Source of the DNA: a bacterium
Lineage (GTDB): Bacteria > Planctomycetota > J058 > JAJDCP01
Direction: 5' to 3'
DNA: 26,345 nucleotides
Assembly (NCBI GenBank): GCA_030428695.1
Contig: JAUIEM010000096.1
Span: 1 to 26,345 of the forward strand
Shown here in pieces: positions 1 through 8,509 of the stretch. Every line of letters starts with the position of its first letter. Within the stretch, counting starts at the first letter, position 1. A program made the position numbers and the translations under genes. Below the pieces are notes generated by a model, which was not told the DNA's origin, ran no database searches, and was given only the letters and a program-made list of their open reading frames with translations.

Positions 1-1278
1 TTCCAGGCCCGGGCGCAGCTCGACGCCTCCGCCGACCGCGACGCCCTGACCGAGCTGCGCAACCGGCGCGGCCTCGAGCGCGCCCTCGATGTCGTGCTCG
101 AGCGGGCGCGGACGGTGCGGGGAGCGCGGCCGACGGCGGTGCTGCTCGACTGCGCGAACCTGCGCTGGTTCAACGAGTCCTTCGGCTACGCGACCGGCGA
201 CCAGCTCCTGCGCAAGGTCGCCGCGGGGCTGCGCGGGCTGACGCGCACCGAGGCGGTGCTCGGGCGGCTCGGGGGTGGCGAGTTCCTGCTGCTGTTGCCG
301 GCGACGCCGCTGGCCGACGCGACCGAGATCGCCGCCAGCCTGGCCCGGGACATCCGCGCCCTGCGCCTGCGCCGCACCGGCTCGACCCCGGTCGAGGTGC
401 GGGCCGCGGTGGCGGAGCTCGACCGCGCGCGCTCCCTGCGCTCGCTGGTCGACATCTTCCACCTCGCCCTGTCGCTGCGCACGGCCCGCACCGTCGGCAA
501 GGTCGTCGTCGTCGAGGCGGAGCGCAACCGGCTGCGGGAGATGGCGCGCTGGAAGGCGACCCTGCGCGGCGGCGCCGAGCTGCACGTGCTGCGCCAGCCG
601 GCCTTCTCGCTCAAGGACGGGCGCTGCGCCTTCTACGAGCTGTTGATCCGCGGCCCGCGGGGCCTCGAGCAGCCGCGGGAGCTGTTCGCGATCGCCCGGG
701 AGCTCGGCATCAGCGAGGAGATCGACCTGCTCTGCCTGCGCACCTGCCTCGAGGCGAACCGCGACGTCGCCGAGCCGCTGTGCCTGCACGTCAACATCCT
801 GCCCGCGACCCTTGTCAACACGCCCCTGTCGCGGCTGCTCGAGGCGCTGCGTGCGCGCGGGCGGCACAAGCTCTTCCTCGATGTCGACTGCCGGCAGCTC
901 GGGGAAGACGCCGCGAAGGTCGCCGGCGTCGCGGACACCTTGCGCCAGGAGGGCGTCCAGCTCGCCCTCGACCACGTCGACTTCGCCAACGCCTCGACCG
1001 AGGCGGTGCTGACGCTGAAGCCCCAGGCGGTCAAGACACACCCCGAGCTGGTGCGCGGGCTGCGGGACGATCCGACCAAGAGCGTGCTGCTGCGCGAGCT
1101 GATCGCGACGGCGGAGTTCGTCGGCGCCCATCTGATCGCCCTCGGCCTGGAAGACGCCGAGGACCGCCGCCACATCGAGGAGCTCGGCTTCGCCTACGGT
1201 CAGGGCTTCCTGCTCGGCAAGCCCCACAACGGCGGAGACGACGACGCGGGCCACTGGACCGATCGCTTCGAGGACTGA
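1..1278 (+). CDS. GGDEF-EAL domain protein, 5' end missing, divergent motifs
   Basis: The frame is open from base 1, so the gene begins outside the window; the GTG at 94 lies inside the GGDEF domain. Domain order is GGDEF then EAL. The GGDEF domain opens with DALTELRNRRG and carries GGGEF at 271-285. The upstream inhibitory-site pattern RxxD reads RTEA, so the Asp is lost. The EAL domain is recognisable but degraded: YELLIRG replaces the EALLR box, VNIL keeps the conserved Asn, LDVD replaces EITE, LDHVDF replaces the DDFG loop, VKTHPEL keeps the Lys, LGLED replaces AEGVE, and the end is YGQGFLLGKP. Families with this pair make or break cyclic-di-GMP. The losses in EAL suggest a weak, dead or purely ligand-binding phosphodiesterase half (inference). 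An N-terminal sensor or membrane part is probably missing to the left. Confidence 0.85.
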   Translation, partial: FQARAQLDASADRDALTELRNRRGLERALDVVLERARTVRGARPTAVLLDCANLRWFNESFGYATGDQLLRKVAAGLRGLTRTEAVLGRLGGGEFLLLLPATPLADATEIAASLARDIRALRLRRTGSTPVEVRAAVAELDRARSLRSLVDIFHLALSLRTARTVGKVVVVEAERNRLREMARWKATLRGGAELHVLRQPAFSLKDGRCAFYELLIRGPRGLEQPRELFAIARELGISEEIDLLCLRTCLEANRDVAEPLCLHVNILPATLVNTPLSRLLEALRARGRHKLFLDVDCRQLGEDAAKVAGVADTLRQEGVQLALDHVDFANASTEAVLTLKPQAVKTHPELVRGLRDDPTKSVLLRELIATAEFVGAHLIALGLEDAEDRRHIEELGFAYGQGFLLGKPHNGGDDDAGHWTDRFED

Positions 1279-1282
1279 GCGA

Positions 1283-1311
1283 TTGTCCCGCTCCCTCTCC
1301 ATCCCTATGAT
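1283..1311 (+). promoter_or_regulatory. Sigma-70-type promoter for the aldo/keto reductase
   Basis: TTGTCC (1283-1288) and TATGAT (1306-1311) are separated by exactly 17 bp. They lie just after the stop of the GGDEF-EAL gene and about 30 bp before the reductase ATG. The same layout recurs before the gene at 4934, which strengthens the call. Confidence 0.6.
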
Positions 1312-1342
1312 GCCCGCACCCACCCGGGCACATGGAGGCGAC

Positions 1343-2335
1343 ATGGAGACCACCTTCCTCGGCCGCACCGGCGTGCGCGTCTCGCGCCTCGGCTTCGGCA
1401 CGATGTCCTTCGGCGACCCGGCCGACCGCGCGACCTCGCGCGCCCTCTTCCAGCAATGCCGCGAGGCGGGTGTCAACCTGTTCGACACCGCCGACGTGTA
1501 CAACCAGGGTCTGTCCGAGCGCATCCTGGGCCAGCTCTGCAAGGGCTGCCGCGACGAGGTCGTGCTCGCGACCAAGGCCTACTTCCCGACCGGCAAGGGC
1601 CCGAACGCCCGGGGCACCAGCCGCTACCACCTGGTGCGGGCGGTCGAGGCCAGCCTGCGCCGCCTCGACACCGACCGCATCGACCTCCTGTACCTGCACC
1701 GCTTCGATGACCGCACCGCCCTTGAGGAGACCCTGCGCGGGGTCGAGCTGCTCGTGCAGCAGGGCAAGGTGCTGTACCCCGCGGTCAGCAACTTCGCCGC
1801 CTGGCAGGTCGCCCGCGCCCTCGGCATCCAGGAACGGCACGGCTGGGCGCCGCTGGTCGCGATGCAGCCGATGTACAACCTGCTCAAGCGCCAGGTCGAG
1901 GTCGAGATCCTGCCGCTCGCCCGGGCCGAAGAGCTCGCGGTCTTCCCCTACAGCCCCCTGGCCGGCGGCATCCTGACCGGGAAGTACAACCGCGGCGCCC
2001 GCCCGGACGAGGGGCGCCTGGCCCACAACAAGATGTACGCGACCCGCTACGGCGCCGCGTCCAACTTCACCGCCGCCGAGGCCTTCACCGCCCTCGCCGC
2101 CGAGGCCGGCTGGCACCCGGTCAGCCTGGCGGTCGCCTGGGTCGCGTCCCGGCCCGGGGTCACCGCGCCCCTGCTCGGCGCCCGTCATCCCGAGCAGCTC
2201 GCGCCGGCCCTGGCGGCGCTCGACAAGCCGCTGCCGGAAGAGCTCGCCGCGCGGGTCTCGGCCCTGACCCCCGAGCCGCCGCCGGCGACCGACCGCAACG
2301 AAGAGCGCAGCGCCCACAACTACGGCAACCGTTAG
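1343..2335 (+). CDS. Aldo/keto reductase, 330 aa
   Basis: This is an NAD(P)H-dependent oxidoreductase of the aldo/keto reductase superfamily, with a TIM barrel and cytosolic location. It has the family start FLGRTGVRVSRLGFGT and the full catalytic tetrad: D48 and Y53 in LFDTADVY, K78 in LATK, H119 in LYLHR. The C-terminal cofactor region contains PYSPLAGGILTGKY and later a SRPGVTAPLLGAR segment typical of the family. The ATG at 1343 is chosen over the in-frame TTG at 1283 because GGAGG lies 4 bp upstream, homology to the family starts here, and the TTG is part of the predicted promoter. Length and motifs resemble the YajO/Kv-beta-like bacterial branch. Substrate cannot be told from sequence. 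It appears to be transcribed alone. Confidence 0.95.
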   Translation: METTFLGRTGVRVSRLGFGTMSFGDPADRATSRALFQQCREAGVNLFDTADVYNQGLSERILGQLCKGCRDEVVLATKAYFPTGKGPNARGTSRYHLVRAVEASLRRLDTDRIDLLYLHRFDDRTALEETLRGVELLVQQGKVLYPAVSNFAAWQVARALGIQERHGWAPLVAMQPMYNLLKRQVEVEILPLARAEELAVFPYSPLAGGILTGKYNRGARPDEGRLAHNKMYATRYGAASNFTAAEAFTALAAEAGWHPVSLAVAWVASRPGVTAPLLGARHPEQLAPALAALDKPLPEELAARVSALTPEPPPATDRNEERSAHNYGNR

Positions 2336-2399
2336 GGGCTGGAAAGGAATGACCTCAGCGCAAGGGACTGGAGGTGTGCGTCGGTTCCCGACCTACGAC

Positions 2400-2425
2400 G
2401 GGAGGGGGTGAACCCCTCCCCTACA
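2400..2425 (-). repeat. Interspersed GTAG-type palindromic repeat, copy A
   Basis: On the minus strand it reads TGTAG, then an 8-bp perfect stem GGGAGGGG/CCCCTCCC with loop TTCAC. The same design, TGTAG followed by a GGGG-TTYAC-CCCC hairpin, recurs at 16923-16948 and in a looser form at 16763-16786. It lies in the 146-bp gap before the 794-aa gene. There is no T-tract, so it is unlikely to act as a simple terminator here. Confidence 0.6.
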
Positions 2426-2481
2426 TAACTGTTCCGCGACGAGTCGTTCTTTTCCTTCCAGACCTTTAGCCGGAGGCGCAT

Positions 2482-4866
2482 GTGCAAGGCGCGGTCGTCC
2501 CCTGGACCCGGGATTCCGACTGGACCCCCGACCATCTCAAGCTGCTCTACCTGATCTCGCGCTACAGCCACTGCGCGCGCTCGGCCGCGGAGAAGGAGCG
2601 CTGGATCCGCAAGATCCCGCTGCTCGTGCTGCTCTACGAGGGCACGGTCGCCAAGGTCTTCGACTACGACTACGCCCCCGCCTCCGAGGTGATCGGCACG
2701 CGGCGGGTGTACCTGAACATCTCGCAGGAGGGCCGCGACGACATCGACGACCTGCGCGAGGGCGGCCTGGTCAACGGGCTGAAGCTGTCGTCGAAGGAGT
2801 ACCAGTCGGTCACCGCCTACCAGATCTCCCCGGACGGTCTGGCGATGCTCGCCGAGGTGACCGAGTCGCAGCGCGCCGTGGTCGACGCCTTGATCGAGTG
2901 CGGGGAGGGGCTGCTCGAGGTGCGCTGGGACGGCGACCTCTTCCACCTGCGCGGCCCCGGCAAGGACATCGTCTCGACGATCACCGAGTGCGAGGACGTC
3001 TCCTACGTCTCGAGCCCCTGGCTGCCGGGCTGCCTGCGCACCGGTCCGGCGCTTCCTACCGACAACTCGGGACGTGCGGAGGAAGCGGCCGCGGGCGTCA
3101 GCAACATCCGCGACGAGCTCGAGGAGGTGATCAGCCTCGCCCATGTCCACCTGATGGTCGGCGAGTGGATCCCCTTCGGCGCGAACCAGATCGTCGCCCT
3201 CAACGACAAGCTCGGGGCGAGCGAGCGGGTCTCCGGCGGGCTGTTCACGGCCCTGGTCGACGAGGAGCCGACCGGCACCCAGTTCGAGGTCGCCTCCGGC
3301 CTGACCAGCGTCTCCATCCTCGACTTCGACCTGACCCGCCACATCAACTTCGAGGCGGAGGTCTACTACCCGGAAGATCCCGGCATCGTGCAGGTCGAGC
3401 ACTTCGGCGTGCACATGCGCGAGGCGGGCAACACGATCTACGGCCTGCGGGTCGAGGCGATCCTGCAGCACGGGGCCGACCACGTCTCCCTCGACCACCT
3501 GTCGCGGCTGCTCGCGGACATCCACCAGGACAGCTCGCAGATCGTCGACAGCCTGATCTCCTCCTATCAACGCAGCCTGCTCGAGATGACCTTCCTCGGC
3601 GACTCGCGCAACCGCGACAAGTTCAACGTGCTGCTCGCGGAGGGCATCACGCCGCGCCTGCCGGCGGCCGGCTACATGGACAAGGAGGCGCACGAGAACG
3701 AGCTCAAGCAGGTGCTCGGCGACACCCAGAACGCCTGGGATCTCGGGGAAGCGGACGAGCTGCTGCTCGTGCTCGGCCGCCACGGGCTGCTGCTCGCCGG
3801 CCCGCGCTGCCGCGACTACGAGGCGACCCTGTGCGGTTACCTCGCGCTGATGGGGCTCGACATCTTCATCCGCAACTTCTTCAACCGCACCTTCGTGCTC
3901 GGCGACACCCTGAAGAGCGTGCGGCACCTGATCCAGGTGTACGAGCGCGACCCGAACAGCATCCCGCGCATCCGGCGGATCTTGTCGGAAGCCTCGAAGG
4001 ACGTGATCCTGCTCGACGAGACCCTGTCCTACCTCGCCGAGAGCCTCGACCTGTTCGAGGAGCCCGCGCCGCGCGACGCGATCGACGAGCAGCTGCACGC
4101 GCTGTTGTCGATCGGCCGTGGGCGGGAAGACCTGCGGCGCCGGGTGCGCGACCTGCGCAAGAACGTGCACGGCGCGCGCCACGAGCTCGACGGGCTGCGG
4201 GAGATGACCGACGTGATCTCCGAGACCCAGATGTTCCGGCTGCAGGAGGCGATGCGCGCGAACTCCAAGAACCTCGAGAGCGTGTTCCGCAGCAACGAGC
4301 GGGCGAGCTCGAGCCTGGAGATCCTGCAGATCGTGCTGTCCGGGACCCTGGCCTTCGAGATCCTCGACCGGCTGACCGGGGAGTGGTCGGTCACCGACAC
4401 CGAGTGGGCGAAGAGCTTCATCGTCGAGCCCCTGATGCGGCGGCCGCTGGTCTGGTTCCTGATCAACCTCGGCACCTGGGCCTGCATCGCCTTCGCCCTG
4501 ATGGCCCTGATGCGCTGGCTGACCCGCCGCTCGACCGGGGTGCTGACCTACCGCTTCACCGCCAACCTGCCGGTCGAGCTCGAGGCCCTGCGGCGCTTCC
4601 TCGCGACCAAGCTGCTCGAAGAGGAGGACGTCGACGCCGACCAGCGCACCCGCGTCCACAAGGTCGCCTGGCAGGAGACCGACGACGCCCTGTGGGGCGG
4701 CTCCGCGCCGCGCGTCGAGCTGCTCTACGACGAGCGCCACGCCTTCCTGCTCAAGGTCTACCTGCAGGTGGACAAGAACCGCAAGCACCTGTCGCGGGAT
4801 GCGCTGAAGGCGCGCTTCCTCGAACATCTGCGGGCGGCGGGGGTGCTGGAAGAGGAGGCGGAGTAG
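2482..4866 (+). CDS. Unrecognised 794-aa protein with winged-helix-like start, coiled coil and two C-terminal membrane segments
   Basis: I do not recognise this family with confidence. What is visible: residues about 76-125 (VYLNISQEGRDDIDDL through VTAYQISPDGLAML) look like a winged-helix fold. Residues 130-330 are mixed alpha/beta, containing LMVGEWIPFGANQ and SVSILDFDLTRHINF. Residues 330-530 are mostly helical, and about 535-605 form a heptad-rich coiled coil. A hydrophobic helix lies near 612-630, a second strong membrane segment near 654-680 (LVWFLINLGTWACIAFALMA), and a soluble tail of about 115 residues follows. There is no N-terminal signal, so the large N-terminal part is probably cytosolic and tail-anchored (inference). 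The start is GTG: GGAGG sits 5 bp upstream, the overlapping ATG at 2480 is out of frame, and an in-frame stop lies at 2467. GC and codon use match the neighbours. The next gene has its own promoter. Confidence 0.85.
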   Translation: MQGAVVPWTRDSDWTPDHLKLLYLISRYSHCARSAAEKERWIRKIPLLVLLYEGTVAKVFDYDYAPASEVIGTRRVYLNISQEGRDDIDDLREGGLVNGLKLSSKEYQSVTAYQISPDGLAMLAEVTESQRAVVDALIECGEGLLEVRWDGDLFHLRGPGKDIVSTITECEDVSYVSSPWLPGCLRTGPALPTDNSGRAEEAAAGVSNIRDELEEVISLAHVHLMVGEWIPFGANQIVALNDKLGASERVSGGLFTALVDEEPTGTQFEVASGLTSVSILDFDLTRHINFEAEVYYPEDPGIVQVEHFGVHMREAGNTIYGLRVEAILQHGADHVSLDHLSRLLADIHQDSSQIVDSLISSYQRSLLEMTFLGDSRNRDKFNVLLAEGITPRLPAAGYMDKEAHENELKQVLGDTQNAWDLGEADELLLVLGRHGLLLAGPRCRDYEATLCGYLALMGLDIFIRNFFNRTFVLGDTLKSVRHLIQVYERDPNSIPRIRRILSEASKDVILLDETLSYLAESLDLFEEPAPRDAIDEQLHALLSIGRGREDLRRRVRDLRKNVHGARHELDGLREMTDVISETQMFRLQEAMRANSKNLESVFRSNERASSSLEILQIVLSGTLAFEILDRLTGEWSVTDTEWAKSFIVEPLMRRPLVWFLINLGTWACIAFALMALMRWLTRRSTGVLTYRFTANLPVELEALRRFLATKLLEEEDVDADQRTRVHKVAWQETDDALWGGSAPRVELLYDERHAFLLKVYLQVDKNRKHLSRDALKARFLEHLRAAGVLEEEAE

Positions 4867-4881
4867 GACCCGACCGACGGC

Positions 4882-4910
4882 TTGTCGACTCCCCGGGCCC
4901 CGGCTACGAT
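4882..4910 (+). promoter_or_regulatory. Sigma-70-type promoter for the ASPIC lipoprotein
   Basis: TTGTCG (4882-4887), a 17-bp spacer and TACGAT (4905-4910) lie 24 bp before the ATG at 4934. It is nearly the same as the promoter at 1283-1311. Confidence 0.6.
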
Positions 4911-4933
4911 GCCCGCCTTCCCGGGAGGTTCCG

Positions 4934-7900
4934 ATGCGCGCATTTCTCCTCGTCTGTGTCATCCTCACGCTCACGGGCTGCGGCGACAGCGTCGCGCCTC
5001 CGCCGGAGGAGCGCACAGACCGCCGCGGGCGGGCGCGCGGGCAGCTGGTGCGGGCGGCGGCCTCGTTCGGGATCAACGCCTGGTCCGCGGCCGAGGCCGA
5101 GCTGCTCGCCCTGCGCGCGGCCGAGCCCGACGAGCCGGTGGCGGCGTTCAACCTCGCGGTCTGCGCCTTCCGCCGGGGCCGGCTCGACAGCGCCTGGGTG
5201 TGGCTCGAGCAGGCGCCGCTGGAGGGGCCGGCGCGGGCCTTCCGGGCGCTGCTCGAGGCGGCGCTGCACTACGAGGAGGGCGCGGACGACGCCCGGATCG
5301 CGGCGCTGGTGGCGGCCTGCGAGGCCGCTCCCGGGGAGCCGGCCTACGCCTGGGAGGCCGGCAGGGTGCTCGCGGAGGAAGCGGACCCGCGCGCCTCGGC
5401 GCTGCTCACCCGGGCCTGGGAGCAGTGGCCGGAGAACGGGGCGATTGCGGTCAGCTTCCTCCTGCACGCCGCCTGCGTGCCCGCGCTGCGGCCGGCGGCG
5501 CGCGAGGCGGGGGAAGCGCTGAGCGCGCGGCTCGGGGACGCGACCCTGGGGGCCGAGGTGCGGGCGCTGCTCGCGGGGGATGCGGCTCCAGCGGCCGCGC
5601 CTCCGGCCCTGCACATGCTCGCCAACCTGCTGCGGGGCACCGACCTGTTCCGCGCCGACGCGGCCGCCCTGCAGGCGCGGCTCGAGCCGACCCTGCTGCT
5701 CGAGCCGCAGCTGCCGGACCTGCGCCGGCGGGTCGGCCTGCGCGCGGTGAGCCTGGCGGAGGAAGCGCCGCCGGCCTCGGTTCCCGCCGGGGTGCGGGAG
5801 GTCGTGCCGGTGGCGGGGGCGGCGCCGTTCAGCCTCGGCCTGCTCAGCCTCGACGGGAAGGCGCTGCACTGGGCGGATGCGCCCCTGGCGAAGGCCGTCG
5901 CGGTGCGTCCCCTCAACGGGCAGAGCCTCGTCGCGGCCGACGTCGACGGGGCGCCCGGGCAGGAGGCCTTCGCGCTCGCGGACGACGCGGTGATGCTGCT
6001 CGGGGGCGCCCCGGGCTGGGAGGAGCGCGGGCGGCTGGCGGGGAGCTTCACGGGCATGCTGGTCCTCGACGTCGAGGCCGACCAGGACCTCGACCTGCTG
6101 CTGACCGACGGCTCGGACAGCCTCGGCCTGTGGCTGAACCGCGGGAGCGCGGGCTTCGCCCGGGGGCCGGCCCTCGCGCGGGTGGCCGGGCGACGCTGGC
6201 GCTGCGCGGAGGCCCTCGATCTCGACGGCGACCTCGACCGCGAGCTGGTGCTCGGCGGGGCGACGGGCCTCGACGTGCTGGTCAACCTGCGCCAGGGCAG
6301 CTTCGCGCCCCGGGCCTTCCTGCCGGTGGCGGCGCCGGTGCGGAGGCTGGTCGCCGGCGACTACAGCGGCGACGGCGCCAGCGACCTGCTGGTGTTGACC
6401 GAGGCGGGGCTGGTCGGCTTCCGGGCGGGGGCCGAGGGGCTGGCGTACGATCCGGTCGCCAGCGCCTGTCTGGCCGAGGCCGGGGTCGTCACGGAGGTCG
6501 CCCTGGTCGACCTCGACCGCGACGGCGACCTCGACCTGGTCTGCTCGGGCCCCGCCGCCTTCGAGAACCTCGGGGACGGTCGCTGGCGCGGCTGCGTAGG
6601 GCTGCTTCCGGCGGACACCCCCGACGGAGGCATCCTCGCGGAGGACCTCGACGGCGACCACGACGAAGACCTCCTGCTCTGGGATGCGAGCCGCGCGCGG
6701 CGGCTGACGGCCCAAGGACGGCCGGGGGCCGACTGGGTCGGGGTCAGGCTGTCGGCGCCGCCGGCGAAGGCGCCCGCCGACGCGCGCGGCGTGCTGGTCG
6801 AGGTGTTCGCCGCGGACCGGCGCATCGTGCGGCGGATGGAGCGCCCGTGGATCGACATCGCCTGCGGGGACGCCCCGGAGATGCTGACCGCGACCTGGCC
6901 GAACGGCATCCGCGAGTACCTGTTCCGGCCGCCGCCGGGGACACGCGACAGCCTGCACATGGTGATGCGCCTCGAGGGCTCGTGCCCCTTCCTCTACGCC
7001 CGCGATGGGGAAGACTGGCGCTTCGTCACCGACCTGCTCGGGGTCAGCCCCCTCGGCCTGCTGGTCGCGCCGGGGGTGTACGCCTCCGCCGATCCGGACG
7101 AGCTGCTGCCGCTGCCGGCGTGGACCGCGACGACGGACGGCTTCGTCGAGCTGCTGATCACCGAAGAGCTGCGCGAGCTCAGCTACTTCGACGAGGTGCG
7201 CCTGTACGCCGCCGATGTCCCGCCCGGGCACTCCGCCTACAGCCTGGAGAAGTGGGTCTTCCCGCCGATCGAGGGCCGGCGCTGGCTCGAGCTCGGCCCC
7301 CTGCGGACGCCGCGCAGCGTGCGCGACGACCGGGGCCGCGAGCGGCGGGAGGAGGTGCTCGCCGAGGACGGCGTGCACCTGCGCGGCTTCGAGCAGCGCG
7401 GCCGCTTCCCGGGCAGCGTCGCGCCCCACAGCCTGGTGCTCACGGCCCCGGAGGGCATCGCCGGGGACAGCGCCGGGGTGCTGGTGATGCTCGGCTGGCT
7501 GCACTGGTCGAACACCAGCATCAACGTGCGCCGCGCCCAGGACGGCTCCGAGCCGATGCTCTTCCCGCGCCTCGAGGTGCCCGACGGGGCGGGGGGCTGG
7601 CGCATCGTCTCGACGAACATCGGGCTGCCGGCGGGCAAGACCAAGCCGATCGTGGTCCCGCTCGGCGCGCTGCTCGACCCCGCCGATCCGCGGCTGCGCA
7701 TCACGACCAGCTTCGAGGTCGCCTGGGACCTGCTCGCCTTCGCGACCTCCTCGCCCCCGAGCCGGCCACTCGTGCCGCTGCCTCTGGCGGAGGCGACGCT
7801 GCGCTTCGGGGGCTTCGCGCGCCCCTTCAGCGAGGAGGGCGGCCCGCTGCAATTCGACCGCGGCGACCTGCGCCCCTACCCCTGGCGGCTCGACGAGCGC

Positions 7901-8290
7901 GGGCGCGAGCGGCCGCTGGTGTGGCAGGAGATGAGCGGGTTCCGCAGCGCCTTCGGCGACGCCGCGGCCGAGCTGCTGGAGGTCGACGATCGGCTGGTGA
8001 TCTTCGGCGACGGCGAGGAGCTCGTGCTGCGCTTCGACGCGCGTTCGCTGCCGGCCCTGGCCGAGGGCTGGACGCGGCGCTACTTCCTGTACAGCACCGG
8101 CTGGTGCAAGGACGGCGACTTCAACGTCGCCCACGGCCAGAGCGTCGAGCCGCTGCCCTTCGGCGCGATGTCCGGCTATCCCTACGCCGAGCCCTACCCC
8201 GACGACCCCGCCCTCGCCGCCTGGCGCGCGGCGAAGCTGACCCGCTGGGTGGGGAGGGAGCGGCTGGAGCGGCGGATCCCCGGGCCCTGA
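4934..8290 (+). CDS. FG-GAP/ASPIC (CRTAC1-like) lipoprotein, 1118 aa
   Basis: It is probably a lipid-anchored exported protein: the signal peptide ends in lipobox LTGC (lipidated C16). Residues about 40-270 are Ala-rich helical pairs resembling TPR repeats. Residues 370-600 hold at least four FG-GAP/VCBS-type calcium-binding blades (ADQDLDLL, LDGDLDREL, LDRDGDLDL, LDGDHDEDLL). An ASPIC/UnbV-like segment follows (GRPGADWVGVRLS through TATWPNGIREY). From about 680 to the end is a long beta-rich domain starting SCPFLYARDGEDWRFVTDLLG and containing TDGWIKD-like STGWCKDGDFN near its end. I know this C-terminal architecture from large CRTAC1 proteins of Acidobacteriota and related phyla; its function is not established. 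The start is supported by GGGAGG 5 bp upstream and by the signal peptide. The gene precedes the rod-shape operon but a 219-bp gap separates them. Confidence 0.9.
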   Translation: MRAFLLVCVILTLTGCGDSVAPPPEERTDRRGRARGQLVRAAASFGINAWSAAEAELLALRAAEPDEPVAAFNLAVCAFRRGRLDSAWVWLEQAPLEGPARAFRALLEAALHYEEGADDARIAALVAACEAAPGEPAYAWEAGRVLAEEADPRASALLTRAWEQWPENGAIAVSFLLHAACVPALRPAAREAGEALSARLGDATLGAEVRALLAGDAAPAAAPPALHMLANLLRGTDLFRADAAALQARLEPTLLLEPQLPDLRRRVGLRAVSLAEEAPPASVPAGVREVVPVAGAAPFSLGLLSLDGKALHWADAPLAKAVAVRPLNGQSLVAADVDGAPGQEAFALADDAVMLLGGAPGWEERGRLAGSFTGMLVLDVEADQDLDLLLTDGSDSLGLWLNRGSAGFARGPALARVAGRRWRCAEALDLDGDLDRELVLGGATGLDVLVNLRQGSFAPRAFLPVAAPVRRLVAGDYSGDGASDLLVLTEAGLVGFRAGAEGLAYDPVASACLAEAGVVTEVALVDLDRDGDLDLVCSGPAAFENLGDGRWRGCVGLLPADTPDGGILAEDLDGDHDEDLLLWDASRARRLTAQGRPGADWVGVRLSAPPAKAPADARGVLVEVFAADRRIVRRMERPWIDIACGDAPEMLTATWPNGIREYLFRPPPGTRDSLHMVMRLEGSCPFLYARDGEDWRFVTDLLGVSPLGLLVAPGVYASADPDELLPLPAWTATTDGFVELLITEELRELSYFDEVRLYAADVPPGHSAYSLEKWVFPPIEGRRWLELGPLRTPRSVRDDRGRERREEVLAEDGVHLRGFEQRGRFPGSVAPHSLVLTAPEGIAGDSAGVLVMLGWLHWSNTSINVRRAQDGSEPMLFPRLEVPDGAGGWRIVSTNIGLPAGKTKPIVVPLGALLDPADPRLRITTSFEVAWDLLAFATSSPPSRPLVPLPLAEATLRFGGFARPFSEEGGPLQFDRGDLRPYPWRLDERGRERPLVWQEMSGFRSAFGDAAAELLEVDDRLVIFGDGEELVLRFDARSLPALAEGWTRRYFLYSTGWCKDGDFNVAHGQSVEPLPFGAMSGYPYAEPYPDDPALAAWRAAKLTRWVGRERLERRIPGP

Positions 8291-8509
8291 GAGCACCTCC
8301 CCGCGAGTGATCGCAGCGATGGGCAGGGCCGGAGCCGGACGCCCTCGCTCCCGCGCCCATCCGTCGGGAGCCATCACGGCTTGCGCGGCGGCGGCCATCC
8401 AGCCGGAAGCGAGGCCGCCGGATGGGAAGCCGCGTCCGACCCCCTCAAGCCATCCCGCCGGCGCGCCCGATAGTTCCATCAGGTCCGCCGCCCCCAGGAG
8501 CCGCATCGC
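8291..8509 (+). other. 219-bp spacer before mreC
   Basis: No credible ORF is present. The only structure seen is a short inverted repeat, CCATCC (8395-8400) with GGATGG (8420-8425), inside a GC-rich segment. No T-tract terminator and no clear -10 element of the type found elsewhere in the window was seen. The mreCD-mrdA-rodA promoter should lie here or within the end of the preceding gene. Confidence 0.4.

Noticed and set aside
1031..2317. A 428-codon minus-strand frame over the aldo/keto reductase
   Set aside because: The reductase has the full catalytic tetrad and promoter; the antisense frame is low complexity.
2332..5151. A 939-codon open frame on the minus strand
   Set aside because: It is antisense to the 794-aa gene, and its product is rich in LVEQ/GDQ-type repeats with no domain or ribosome site. 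It is a GC shadow.
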